A stretch of DNA of 64,000 bases from Coriaria nepalensis (lineage: Eukaryota; Streptophyta; Magnoliopsida; Cucurbitales; Coriariaceae), in assembly GCA_027186245.1 (NCBI GenBank), contig CP114483.1, positions 16,450,220-16,514,219 on the forward strand, in the 5' to 3' direction. The notes beneath the pieces are model-generated. The model saw nothing but the letters and a program-made list of their open reading frames with translations. It had not been told where the DNA came from and searched no databases. Shown piece after piece: positions 9,724-20,744 of this stretch; positions within the stretch are counted from its first letter, which is position 1; the number at the start of each line of letters is the position of its first letter. A program made the position numbers and the translations under genes.

Positions 9724-12700
9724 TCTGAAGTGATTTAGAATGATTTAATGAGTAAAAGAGATGCAATAATATGACTTTAACACTAAAAAAATGCATAGTT
9801 GCCTTCAGTAGATCGATTGCAAGTCATGCATGACAGTCGTGTTTTAAATGCGAAAATAGAACTAGTTCGAAGTGCTTTCAAACAATTTAATGATCTGGGA
9901 AGAGTGAATCATATGCTCTTTAAGGCTAAAATAATGCATTGTTGTATTCAATAGATTAATTTTAGGTTATGTAAGAAAATCATGTTTGAAGGGCAAAAAT
10001 ATAATTCGTTCGAATTCATTTATAATGATTTAATGACTAGAAGAGCCTCAATGACATGATTTTAACGCTAAGTAAATGTATAGTTGCCTTCAATAGATCA
10101 ACTGCAAGTTATGCACGAAAGTCATGTTTAAAAGGTGAATTTCGTCTGAAGTGATTTAGAATGATTTAATGAGTAAAAGAGATGCAATAATATGACTTTA
10201 ACACTAAAAAAATGCATAGTTGCCTTCAGTAGATCAATTGCGAGTCATGCATGAAAGTCGTGTTTTAAATGCGAAAATAGAACTAGTTCGAAGTGCTTTC
10301 AAACAATTTAATGATCTAAAAAGACTGAATGATATGCTCTTTAAGGCTAAAATAATGCATTGTTGTATTCAATAGATTAATTGCAGGTTATGTAAGAAAA
10401 TCATGTTTGAAGGGCAAAAATATAATTCATTCGAATTCATTTATAATGATTTAATGACTAGAAGAGCCTCAATGACATAATTTTAACGCTAAGTAAATGT
10501 ATAGTTGCCTTCAGTAGATCAACTGCAAGTTATGCACGAAAGTCATGTTTAAGAGGTGAATTTCGTCTGAAGTGATTTAGAATGATTTAGTGAGTAAAAG
10601 AGATGCAATAATATGACTTTAACACTAAAAAAATTTGTAGTTGCCTTCAGTAGATCAATTGCAAGTTACGCGTGAAAGTCGTGTTTTAAATGCGAAAATA
10701 GAATTAGTTCGAAGTGCTTTCAAACAATTTAATGATCTAAAAAGACTGAATGATAATATGCCCTTTAAGGCTAAAATAATGCATTGTTGTATTCAATAGA
10801 TTAATTGCAGGTGATGTAAGAAAATCATGTTTGAAGGGCAAAAATATAATTCGTTCGAATTCATTTATAATGATTTAATGACTAGAAGAGGCTCAATGAC
10901 ATGATTTTAACGCTAAGTAAATGTATTGTTGCCTTCAATAGATCAACTGCAAGTTATCCACGAAAGTCATGTTTAAAAGGTGAATTTCATCTGAAGTGAT
11001 TTAGAATGATTTAATGAGTAAAAGAGATGCAATAATATGACTTTAACATTAAAAAAATGCATAGTTGCCTTCAGTAGATCAATTGCAAGTCATGCATGAA
11101 AGTCGTGTTTTAAATGCGAAAATAGAATTAGTTCGAAGTGCTTTCAAACAATTTAATGATCTAAAAAGACTGAATTATATGCTCTTTAAGGCTAAAATAA
11201 TGCATTGTTGTCTTCAATAGATTAATTGCAGGTTATGTAAGAAAATCATTTCTGAAGGGCAAAAATATAATTCATTCGAATTCATTTATAATGATTTAAT
11301 GACTAGAAGAGGCTCAATGACATGATTTTAACGCTAAGTAAATGTATAGTTGCCTTCAATAGATCAACTGCAAGTTATGCACGAAAGTCATGTTTAAAAG
11401 GTGAATTTCGTCTGAAGTGATTTAGAATGATTTAATGAGTAAAAGAGATGCAATAATATGACTTTAACATTAAAAAAATGCATAGTTGCCTTCAGTAGAT
11501 CAATTGCAAGTGATGCATGAAAGTCGTGTTTTAAATGCGAAAATAGAATTAGTTCGAAGTGCTTTCAAACAATTTAATGATCTAAAAAGACTGAATGATA
11601 TGCTCTTTAAGGCTAAAATAATGCATTGTTGTCTTCAATAGATTAATTGCAGGTTATGTAAGAAAATCATTTCTGAAGGGCAAAAATATAATTCTTTCGA
11701 ATTCATTTATAATGATTTAATGACTAGAAGAGGCTCAATGACATGATTTTAACGCTAAGTAAATGTATAGTTGCCTTCAATAGATCAACTGCAAGTTATG
11801 CACGAAAGTCATGTTTAAAAGGTGAATTTCGTCTGAAGTGATTTAGAATGATTTAATGAGTAAAAGAGATGCAATAATATGACTTTAACACTAAAAAAAT
11901 GCATAGTTGCCTTCAGTAGATCGATTGCAAGTCATGCATGACAGTCGTGTTTTAAATGCGAAAATAGAACTAGTTCGAAGTGCTTTCAAACAATTTAATG
12001 ATCTGGGAAGAGTGAATGATATGCTCTTTAAGGCTAAAATAATGCATTGTTGTATTCAATAGATTAATTGCAGGTTATGTAAGAAAATCATGTTTGAAGG
12101 GCAAAAATATAATTCATTCGAATTCATTTATAATGATTTAATGACTAGAAGAGCCTCAATGACATGATTTTAACGCTAAGTAAATGTATAGTTCCCTTCA
12201 GTAGATCAACTGCAAGTTATGCACGAAAGTCATGTTTAAAAGGTGAATTTCGTCTGAAGTGATTTAGAATGATTTAGTGTGTAAAAGAGATGCAATAATA
12301 TGACTTTAACACTAAAAAAATGCATAGTTGCCTTCAGTAGATCAATTGCAAGTCATGCATGAAAGTCGTGTTTTAAATGCGAAAATAGAACTAGTTCGAA
12401 GTGCTTTCAAACAATTTAATGATCTACAAAGACTGAATGATATGCTCTTTAAGGCTAAAATAATGCATTGTTGTATTCAATAGATTAATTGCAGGTTATG
12501 TAAGAAAATCATGTTTGAAGGGCAAAAATATAATTCATTCGAATTCATTTATAATGATTTAATGACTAGAAGAGCCTCAATGACATGATTTTAAGGCTAA
12601 GTAAATGTATAGTTGGCTTCAGTAGATCAACTGCAAGTTATGCACGAAAGTCATGTTTAAAAGGTGAATTTCGTCTGAAGTGATTTAGAATGATTTAATG

Positions 12701-14466
12701 GGTAAAAGAGATGCAATAATATGACTTTAACACTAAAAAAATGCATAGTTGCCTTCAGTAGATCAATTGCAAGTGATGCATGAAAGTCGTGTTTTAAATG
12801 CGAAAATAGAATTAGTTCGAAGTGCTTCCAAACAATTTAATGATCTAAAAAGACTGAATGATATGCTCTTTAAGGCTAAAATAATGCATTGTTGTATTCA
12901 ATAGATTAATTGCAGGTTATGTAAGAAAATCATGTTTGAAGGTCAAAAATATAATTCGTCCGAATTCATTTATAATGATTTCATGACTAGAAGAGCCTCA
13001 ATGACATGATTTTAACGCTAAGTAAATGTATAGTTGCCTTCACTAGATCAACTGCAAGTTGTGCACGAAGGTCATGTTTAAAAGGTGAATTTCGTCTGAA
13101 GTGATTTAGAATGATTTAATGAGTATAAGAGATGCAATAATATGACTTTAACACTAAAAAAATGCATAGTTGCCTTCAGTAGATCAATTGCAAGTGATGC
13201 ATGAAAGTCGTGTTTTAAATGCGAAAATAGAATTAGTTCGTAGTGCTTTCAAACAATTTAATGATCTAAAAAGACTGAATGATATGCTCTTTAAGGCTAA
13301 AATAATGCATTATTGTATTCCATAGATTAATTGCAGGTTATGTAAGAAAATCATTTTTGAAGGGCAAAAATATAATTCGTTCGAATTCATTTATAATGAT
13401 TTAATGACTAGAAGAGCCTCAATGACATGATTTTAACGCTAAGTAAATGTATAGTTGCCTTCAGTAGATCAACTGCAAGTTATGCACGAAAGTCATGTTT
13501 AAAAGGTGAATTTCGTCTGAAGTGATTTAGAATGATTTAATGAGTATAAGAGATGCAATAATATAACTTTAACACTAAAAAAATGCATAGTTGCCTTCAG
13601 TAGATCAATTGCAAGTGATGCATGAAAGTCGTGTTTTAAATGCGAAAATAGAATTAGTTCGAAGTGCTTTCAAACAATTTAATGATCTAAAAAGACTGAA
13701 TGATATGCTCTTTAAGGCAAAAATAATGCATTGTTGTATTCAATAGATTTATTGCAGGTTATGTAAGAAAATCATTTTTGAAGGGCAAAAATATAATTCG
13801 TCCGAATTCATTTATAATGATTTAATGACTAGAAGAGACTCAGTGACATGATTTTAACGCTAAGTAAATGTATAGTTGCCTTCACTAGATCAACTGCAAG
13901 TTATGCACGAAAGTCATGTTTAAAAGGTGAATTTCGTCTGAAGTGATTTAGAATGATTTAATGAGTATAAGAGATGCAATAATATAACTTTAACACTAAA
14001 AAAATGCATAGTTGCCTTCAGTAGATCAATTGCAAGTGATGCATGAAAGTCGTGTTTTAAATGCGAAAATAGAATTAGTTCGAAGTGCTTTCAAACAATT
14101 TAATGATCTAAAAAGACTGAATGATATGCTCTTTAAGGCTAAAATAATGCATTGTTGTATTCAATAGATTAATTGCAGGTTATGTAAGAAAATCATTTTT
14201 GAAGGGCAAAATAAAATTCGTTCGAATTCATTTATAATGATTTAATGACTAGAAGAGCCTCAATGACATGATTTTAACGCTAAGTAAATGTATAGTTGCC
14301 TTCAGTAGATCAACTGCAAGTTATGCACGAAAGTCATGTTTAAAAGGTGAATTTCGTCTGAAGTGATTTAGAATGATTTAATGAGTAAAAGAGATGCAAT
14401 AATATGACTTTAACACTAAAAAAATGCATAGTTGCCTTCAGTAGATCAATTGCAAGTCATGCATGA
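9724..14466 (-). repeat. Segmental duplication 1, copy 2 (4.74 kb)
   Basis: Near-identical to 2980-7722. Differences seen here are GCGAGTC at 10240, GAATTATATG at 11175, TTCATTCG at 11272 and TTTCATGAC at 12980. The match ends in the middle of a unit, where this copy reads GCATGACAG and copy 1 reads GCATGAAAG. Confidence 0.9.
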
Positions 14467-15398
14467 CAGTCGTGTTTTAAATGCGAAAATAGAACTAGTT
14501 CGAAGTAGTTTCAAACAATTTAATGATCTGGGAAGAGTGAATCATATGCTCTTTAAGGCTAAAATAATGCATTGTTGTATTCAATAGATTAATTTTAGGT
14601 TATGTAAGAAAATCATGTTTGAAGGGCAAAAATATAATTCGTTCGAATTCATTTATAATGATTTAATGACTAGAAGAGCCTCAATGACATGATTTTAACG
14701 CTAAGTAAATGTATAGTTCCCTTCAGTAGATCAACTGCAAGTTATGCACGAAAGTCATGTTTAAAAGGTGAATTTCGTCTGAAGTGATTTAGAATGATTT
14801 AGTGTGTAAAAGAGATGCAATAATATGACTTTAACACTAAAAAAATGCATAGTTGCCTTCAGTAGATCAATTGCAAGTCATGCATGAAAGTCGTGTTTTA
14901 AATGCGAAAATAGAACTAGTTCGAAGTGCTTTCAAACAATTTAATGATCTAAAAAGACTGAATGATATGCTCTTTAAGGATAAAATAATGCATTATTGTA
15001 TTCCATAGATTAATTGCAGGTGATGTAAGAAAATCATGTTTGAAGGGCAAAAATATAATTCGTTGGAATTCATTTATAATGATTTAATGACTAGAAGAGC
15101 CTCAATGACATGATTTTAACGCTAAGTAAATGTATAGTTGCCTTCAGTAGATCAACTGCAAGTTATGCACGAAAGTCATGTTTAAAAGGTGAATTTCGTC
15201 TGAAGTGATTTAGAATGATTTAATGGGTAAAAGAGATGCAATAATATGACTCTAACACTAAAAAAATGCATAGTTCCCTTCAGTAGATCAATTGCAAGTT
15301 ATGCATGAAAGTCGTGTTTTAAATGCGAAAATAGAATTAGTTCGAAGTGCTTTCAAACAATTTAATGATCTAAAAAGACTGAATGATATGCTCTTTAA
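14448..15398 (-). repeat. Segmental duplication 2, copy 1
   Basis: It matches 15711-16662 at offset 1263 bp (3 HORs). Shared diagnostic variants include TTAGTGTGTAAAAG (14798), CATTATTGTATTCCATAG (14990), TTCGTTGGAATTC (15060) and ATGACTCTAACAC (15247). This copy has a private AAGTAGTTTC near 14504. Confidence 0.85.
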
Positions 15399-15710
15399 GG
15401 CTAAAATAATGCATTGTTGTATTCCATAGATTAATTGCAGGTGATGTAAGAAAATCATGTTTGAAGGGCAAAAATATAATTCGTTGGAATTCATTTATAA
15501 TGATTTAATGACTAGAAGAGCCTCAATGACATGATTTTAACGCTAAGTAAATGTATAGTTGCCTTCAGTAGATCAACTGCAAGTTATGCACGAAAGTCAT
15601 GTTTAAAAGGTGAATTTCGTCTCAAGTGATTTAGAATGATTTAATGAGTAAAAGAGATGCAATAATATGACTTTAACACTAAAAAAATGCATAGTTGCCT
15701 TCAGTAGATC

Positions 15711-16662
15711 GATTGCAAGTCATGCATGACAGTCGTGTTTTAAATGCGAAAATAGAACTAGTTCGAAGTGCTTTCAAACAATTTAATGATCTGGGAAGAG
15801 TGAATCATATGCTCTTTAAGGCTAAAATAATGCATTGTTGTATTCAATAGATTAATTTTAGGTTATGTAAGAAAATCATGTTTGAAGGGCAAAAATATAA
15901 TTCGTTCGAATTCATTTATAATGATTTAATGACTAGAAGAGCCTCAATGACATGATTTTAACGCTAAGTAAATGTATAGTTCCCTTCAGTAGATCAACTG
16001 CAAGTTATGCACGAAAGTCATGTTTAAAAGGTGAATTTCGTCTGAAGTGATTTAGAATGATTTAGTGTGTAAAAGAGATGCAATAATATGACTTTAACAC
16101 TAAAAAAATGCATAGTTGCCTTCAGTAGATCAATTGCAAGTCATGCATGAAAGTCGTGTTTTAAATGCGAAAATAGAACTAGTTCGAAGTGCTTTCAAAC
16201 AATTTAATGATCTAAAAAGACTGAATGATATGCTCTTTAAGGACAAAATAATGCATTATTGTATTCCATAGATTAATTGCAGGTGATGTAAGAAAATCAT
16301 GTTTGAAGGGCAAAAATATAATTCGTTGGAATTCATTTATAATGATTTAATGACTAGAAGAGCCTCAATGACATGATTTTAACGCTAAGTAAATGTATAG
16401 TTGCCTTCAGTAGATCAACTGCAAGTTATGCACGAAAGTCATGTTTAAAAGGTGAATTTCGTCTGAAGTGATTTAGAATGATTTAATGGGTAAAAGAGAT
16501 GCAATAATATGACTCTAACACTAAAAAAATGCATAGTTCCCTTCAGTAGATCAATTGCAAGTTATGCATGAAAGTCGTGTTTTAAATGCGAAAATAGAAT
16601 TAGTTCGAAGTGCTTTCAAACAATTTAATGATCTAAAAAGACTGAATGATATGCTCTTTAAG
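15711..16662 (-). repeat. Segmental duplication 2, copy 2
   Basis: Second copy of the 3-HOR segment. It starts after the ATCGATTGC variant and ends where this copy reads AAGGCAAAAATAATG against AAGGCTAAAATAATG in copy 1. It also has AAGGACAAAATAATG near 16240, where copy 1 reads AAGGATAAAATAATG. Confidence 0.85.
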
Positions 16663-17744
16663 GCAAAAATAATGCATTGTTGTATTCAATAGATTAATTG
16701 CAGGTTATGTAAGAAATTCATTTTTGAAGGGCAAAATATAATTCGTTCGAATTCATTTATAATGATTTAATGACTAGAAGAGCCTCAATGACATGATTTT
16801 AAGGCTAAGTAAATGTATAGTTGCCTTCAGTAGATCAACGGCAAGTTATGCACGAAAGTCATGTTTAAAAGGTGAATTTCGTCTGAAGTGATTTAGAATG
16901 ATTTAATGGGTAAAAGAAATGCAATAATATGACTTTAACACTAAAAAAATGCATAGTTGCCTTCAGTAGATCAATTGCAAGTCATGCATGAAAGTCGTGT
17001 TTTAAATGCGAAAATAGAACTAGTTCGAAGTGCTTTCAAACTCTTTAATGATCTAAAAAGACTGAATGATATGCTCTTTAAGGCTAAAATAATGCATTGT
17101 TGTCTTCAATAGATTAATTGCAGGTGATGTAAGAAAATCATGTTTGAAGGGCAAAAATATAATTCGTTCGAATTCATTTATAATGATTTAATGACTAGAA
17201 GAGCCTCAATGACATGATTTTAACGCTAAGTAAATGTATAGTTGCTTTCAATAGATCAACTGCAAGTTATGCACGAAAGTCATGTTTAAAAGGTGAATTT
17301 CGTCTGAAGTGATTTAGAATGATTTAATGGGTAAAAGAGATGCAATAATATGACTTTAACACTAAAAAAATGCATAGTTTCCTTCAGTAGATCAATTGCA
17401 AGTTATGCATGAAAGTCGTGTTTTAAATGCGAAAATAGAATTAGTTCGAAGTGCTTCCAAACAATTTAATGATCTAAAAAGACTGAATGATATGCTCTTT
17501 AAGTCTAAAATAATGCATTGTTGTATTCAATAGATTAATTGCAGGTTATGTAAGAAAATCATTTTTGAAGGGCAAAATATAATTCGTTCGAATTCATTTA
17601 TAATGATTTAATGACTAGAAAAGCCTCAATGACATGATTTTAACGCTAAGTAAATGTATAGTTGCCTTCAGTAGATCAACTGAAAGTTATGCACGAAAGT
17701 CATGTTTAAAAGGTGAATTTCGTCTGAAGTGATTTAGAATGATT
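16663..17744 (-). repeat. Type A units with an older relationship to 20.9-21.9 kb
   Basis: About 2.5 units. Part shares rare variants with a segment 4204 bp downstream: TTTAAGTCTAAAATAATG at 17499 and 21703, and CTAGAAAAGCCTC at 17616 and 21820. A private TTTCAAACTCTTTAATG occurs near 17033. The match is looser than in the other duplications, which suggests an older event. Confidence 0.7.
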
Positions 17745-19430
17745 TAATGAGTATAAGAGATGCAATAATATGACTTTAACACTAAAAAAATGCATAGTTG
17801 CCTTCAGTAGATCAATTGCAAGTGATGCATGAAAGTCGTGTTTTAAATGCGAAAATAGAATTAATTCGTAGTGCTTTCAAACAATTTAATGATCTAAAAA
17901 GACTGAATGATATGCTCTTTAAGGCTAAAATAATGCATTGTTGTATTCAATAGATTAATTGCAGGTTATGTAAGAAAATCATGTTTGAAGGGCAAAAATA
18001 TAATTCGTCCGAATTCATTTATAATGATTTAATGACTAGAAGAGACTCAATGACATGATTTTTACGCTAAGTAAAGTATAGTTGCCTTCACTAGATCAAC
18101 TGCAAGTTATGCACGAAAGTCATGTTTAAAAGGTGAATTTCGTCTGAAGTGATTTAGAATGATTTAATGAGTATAAGAGATGCAATAATATGACTTTAAC
18201 ACTAAAAAAATGCATAGTTGCCTTCAGTAGATCAATTGCAAGTGATGCATGAAAGTCGTGTTTTAAATGCGAAAATAGAATTAATTCGTAGTGCTTTCAA
18301 ACAATTTAATGATCTAAAAAGACTGAATGATATGCTCTTTAAGGCTAAAATAATGCATTGTTGTATTCAATAGATTAATTGCAGGTTATGTAAGAAAATC
18401 ATGTTTGAAGGGCAAAAATATAATTCGTCCGAATTCATTTATAATGATTTAATGACTAGAAGAGACTCAATGACATGATTTTAACGCTAAGTAAATGTAT
18501 AGTTGCCTTCACTAGATCAACTGCAAGTTATGCACGAAAGTCATGTTTAAAAGGTGAATTTCGTCTGAAGTGATTTAGAATGATTTAATGAGTATAAGAG
18601 ATGCAATAATATGACTTTAACACTAAAAAAATGCGTAGTTGCCTTCAGTAGATCAATTGCAAGTGATGCATGAAAGTCGTGTTTTAAATGCGAAAATAGA
18701 ATTAGTTCGTAGTGCTTTCAAGCAATTTAATGATCTAAAAAGATTGAATGATATGCTCTTTAAGGCTAAAATAATGCATTGTTGTATTCCATAGATTAAT
18801 TGCAGGTTATGTAAGAAAATCATTTTTGAAGGGCAAAAATATAATTCGTCCGAATTCATTTATAATGATTTAATGACTAGAAGAGACTCACTGACATGAT
18901 TTTAACGCTAAGTAAATGTATAGTTGCCTTCACTAGATCAACTGCAAGTTATGCACGAAAGTCATGTTTAAAAGGTGAATTTCGTCTGAAGTGATTTAGA
19001 ATGATTTAATGAGTATAAGAGATGCAATAATATGACTTTAACACTAAAAAAATGCATAGTTGCCTTCAGTAGATCAATTGCAAGTGATGCATGAAAGTCG
19101 TGTTTTAAATGCGAAAATAGAATTAGTTCGTAGTGCTTTCAAACAATTTAATGATCTAAAAAGACTGAATGATATGCTCTTTAAGGCTAAAATAATGCAT
19201 TGTTGTATTCCATAGATTAATTGCAGGTTATGTAAGAAAATCATTTTTGAAGGGCAAAAATATAATTCGTTCGAATTCATTTATAATGATTTAATGACTA
19301 GAAGAGCCTCAATGAGATGATTTTAACGCTAAGTAAATGTATAGTTGCCTTCAGTAGATCAACTGCAAGTTATGCACGAAAGTCATGTTTAAAAGGTGAA
19401 TTTCGTCTGAAGTGATTTAGAATGATTTAA
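17745..19430 (-). repeat. Run of four units of the GTATAAGAG haplotype
   Basis: Four consecutive units carry GAGTATAAGAGATG where most carry GAGTAAAAGAGATG, at 17751, 18171, 18592 and 19013. The same haplotype occurs near 6380, 6802 and 7221, and again near 13124, 13545 and 13966. The first two units here are almost identical to each other, and the first has lost one T near 18075. The run shows local amplification of one haplotype. Confidence 0.85.
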
Positions 19431-20690
19431 TGAGTAAAAGAGATGCAATAATATGACTTTAACACTAAAAAAATGCATAGTTCCCTTCATTAGATCAATT
19501 GCAAGTTATGCATGAAAGTCGTGTTTTAAATGCGAAAATAGAATTAGTTCGAAGTGCTTTCAAACAATTTAATGATCTAAAAAGACTGAATGATATGCTC
19601 TTTAAGGCTAAAATAATGCATTGTTGTATTCAATAGATTAATTGCAGGTTATGTAAGAAAATCATTTTTGAAGGGCAAAATAAAATTCGTTCGAATTCAT
19701 TTATAATGATTTAATGACTAGAAGAGCCTCAATGACATGATTTTAACGCTAAGTAAATGTATAGTTGCCTTCAGTAGATCAACTGCAAGTTATGCACGAA
19801 AGTCATGTTTAAAAGGTGAATTTCGTCTGAAGTGATTTAGAATGATTTAATGGGTAAAAGAGATGCAATAATATGACTTTAACACTAAAAAAATGCATAG
19901 TTTCCCTCAGTAGATCAATTGCAAGTTATGCATGAAAGTCATGTTTTAAATGCGAAAATAGAATTAGTTCGTAGTGCTTTCAAACAATTTAATGATCTAA
20001 AAAGACTGAATGATATGCTCTTTAAGGTTAAAATAATGCATTGTTGTATTCAATAGATTAATTGCAGGTTATGTAAGAAAATCATTTTTGAAGGGCAAAA
20101 ATATAATTCGTTCGAATTCATTTATAATGATTTAATGACTAGAAGAGCCTCAATGAGATGATTTTAATGCTAAGTAAATGTATAGTTGCCTTCAGTAGAT
20201 CAACTGCAAGTTATGCACGAAAGTCATGTTTAAAAGGTGAATTTCGTCTGAAGTGATTTAGAATGATTTAATGAGTAAAAGAGATGCAATAATATGACTT
20301 TAACACTAAAAAATGCATAGTTCCCTTCAGTAGATCAATTGCAAGTTATGCATGAAAGTCGTGTTTTAAATGCGAAAATAGAATTAGTTCGAAGTGCTTT
20401 CAAACAATTTAATGATCTAAAAAGACTGAATGATATGCTCTTAAAGGCTAAAATAATGCATTGTTGTATTCAATAGATTAATTGCAGGTTATGTAAGAAA
20501 ATCATTTTTGAAGGGCAAAATAAAATTCGTTCGAATTCATTTATAATGATTTAATGACTAGAAGAGCCTCAATGACATGATTTTAACGGTAAGTAAATGT
20601 ATAGTTGCCTTCAGTAGATCAACTGCAAGTTATGCACGAAAGTCATGTTTAAAAGGTGAATTTCGTCTGAAGTGATTTAGAATGATTTGA
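19110..20690 (-). repeat. Two-HOR (841 bp) direct duplication
   Basis: The segment 19110-19850 recurs as 19951-20690. Shared variants are AATGAGATGATTTTAA (19311 and 20152), a TTCCCTTCA block (19482 and 20321) and GGCAAAATAAAATTCG (19673 and 20514). The second copy has lost one A in the A run near 20308 and carries several private substitutions. Confidence 0.75.
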
Positions 20691-20744
20691 TGGGTAAAAG
20701 AGATGCAATAATATGACTTTAACACTAAAAAAATGCATAGTTGC

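Noticed and set aside
15055..15075. CENP-B box
   Set aside because: TTCGTTGGAA matches only the first part of the box, and the essential CGGG is absent in every unit examined. It is kept only as a low-interest observation.
15288..15494. 68-codon open frame on the - strand
   Set aside because: Same frame, opened by the same single-base change (ATTCCATAG on the + strand). Sister units with that change near 6570, 13315, 14998 and 16260 are closed again by CATTATTG, which makes a TAA. There is no sign of selection to stay open.
18653..19280. Two further 68-codon open frames on the - strand (18653-18859 and 19074-19280)
   Set aside because: Neighbouring copies of the same repeat frame. Their similarity reflects satellite copying and not a protein family.
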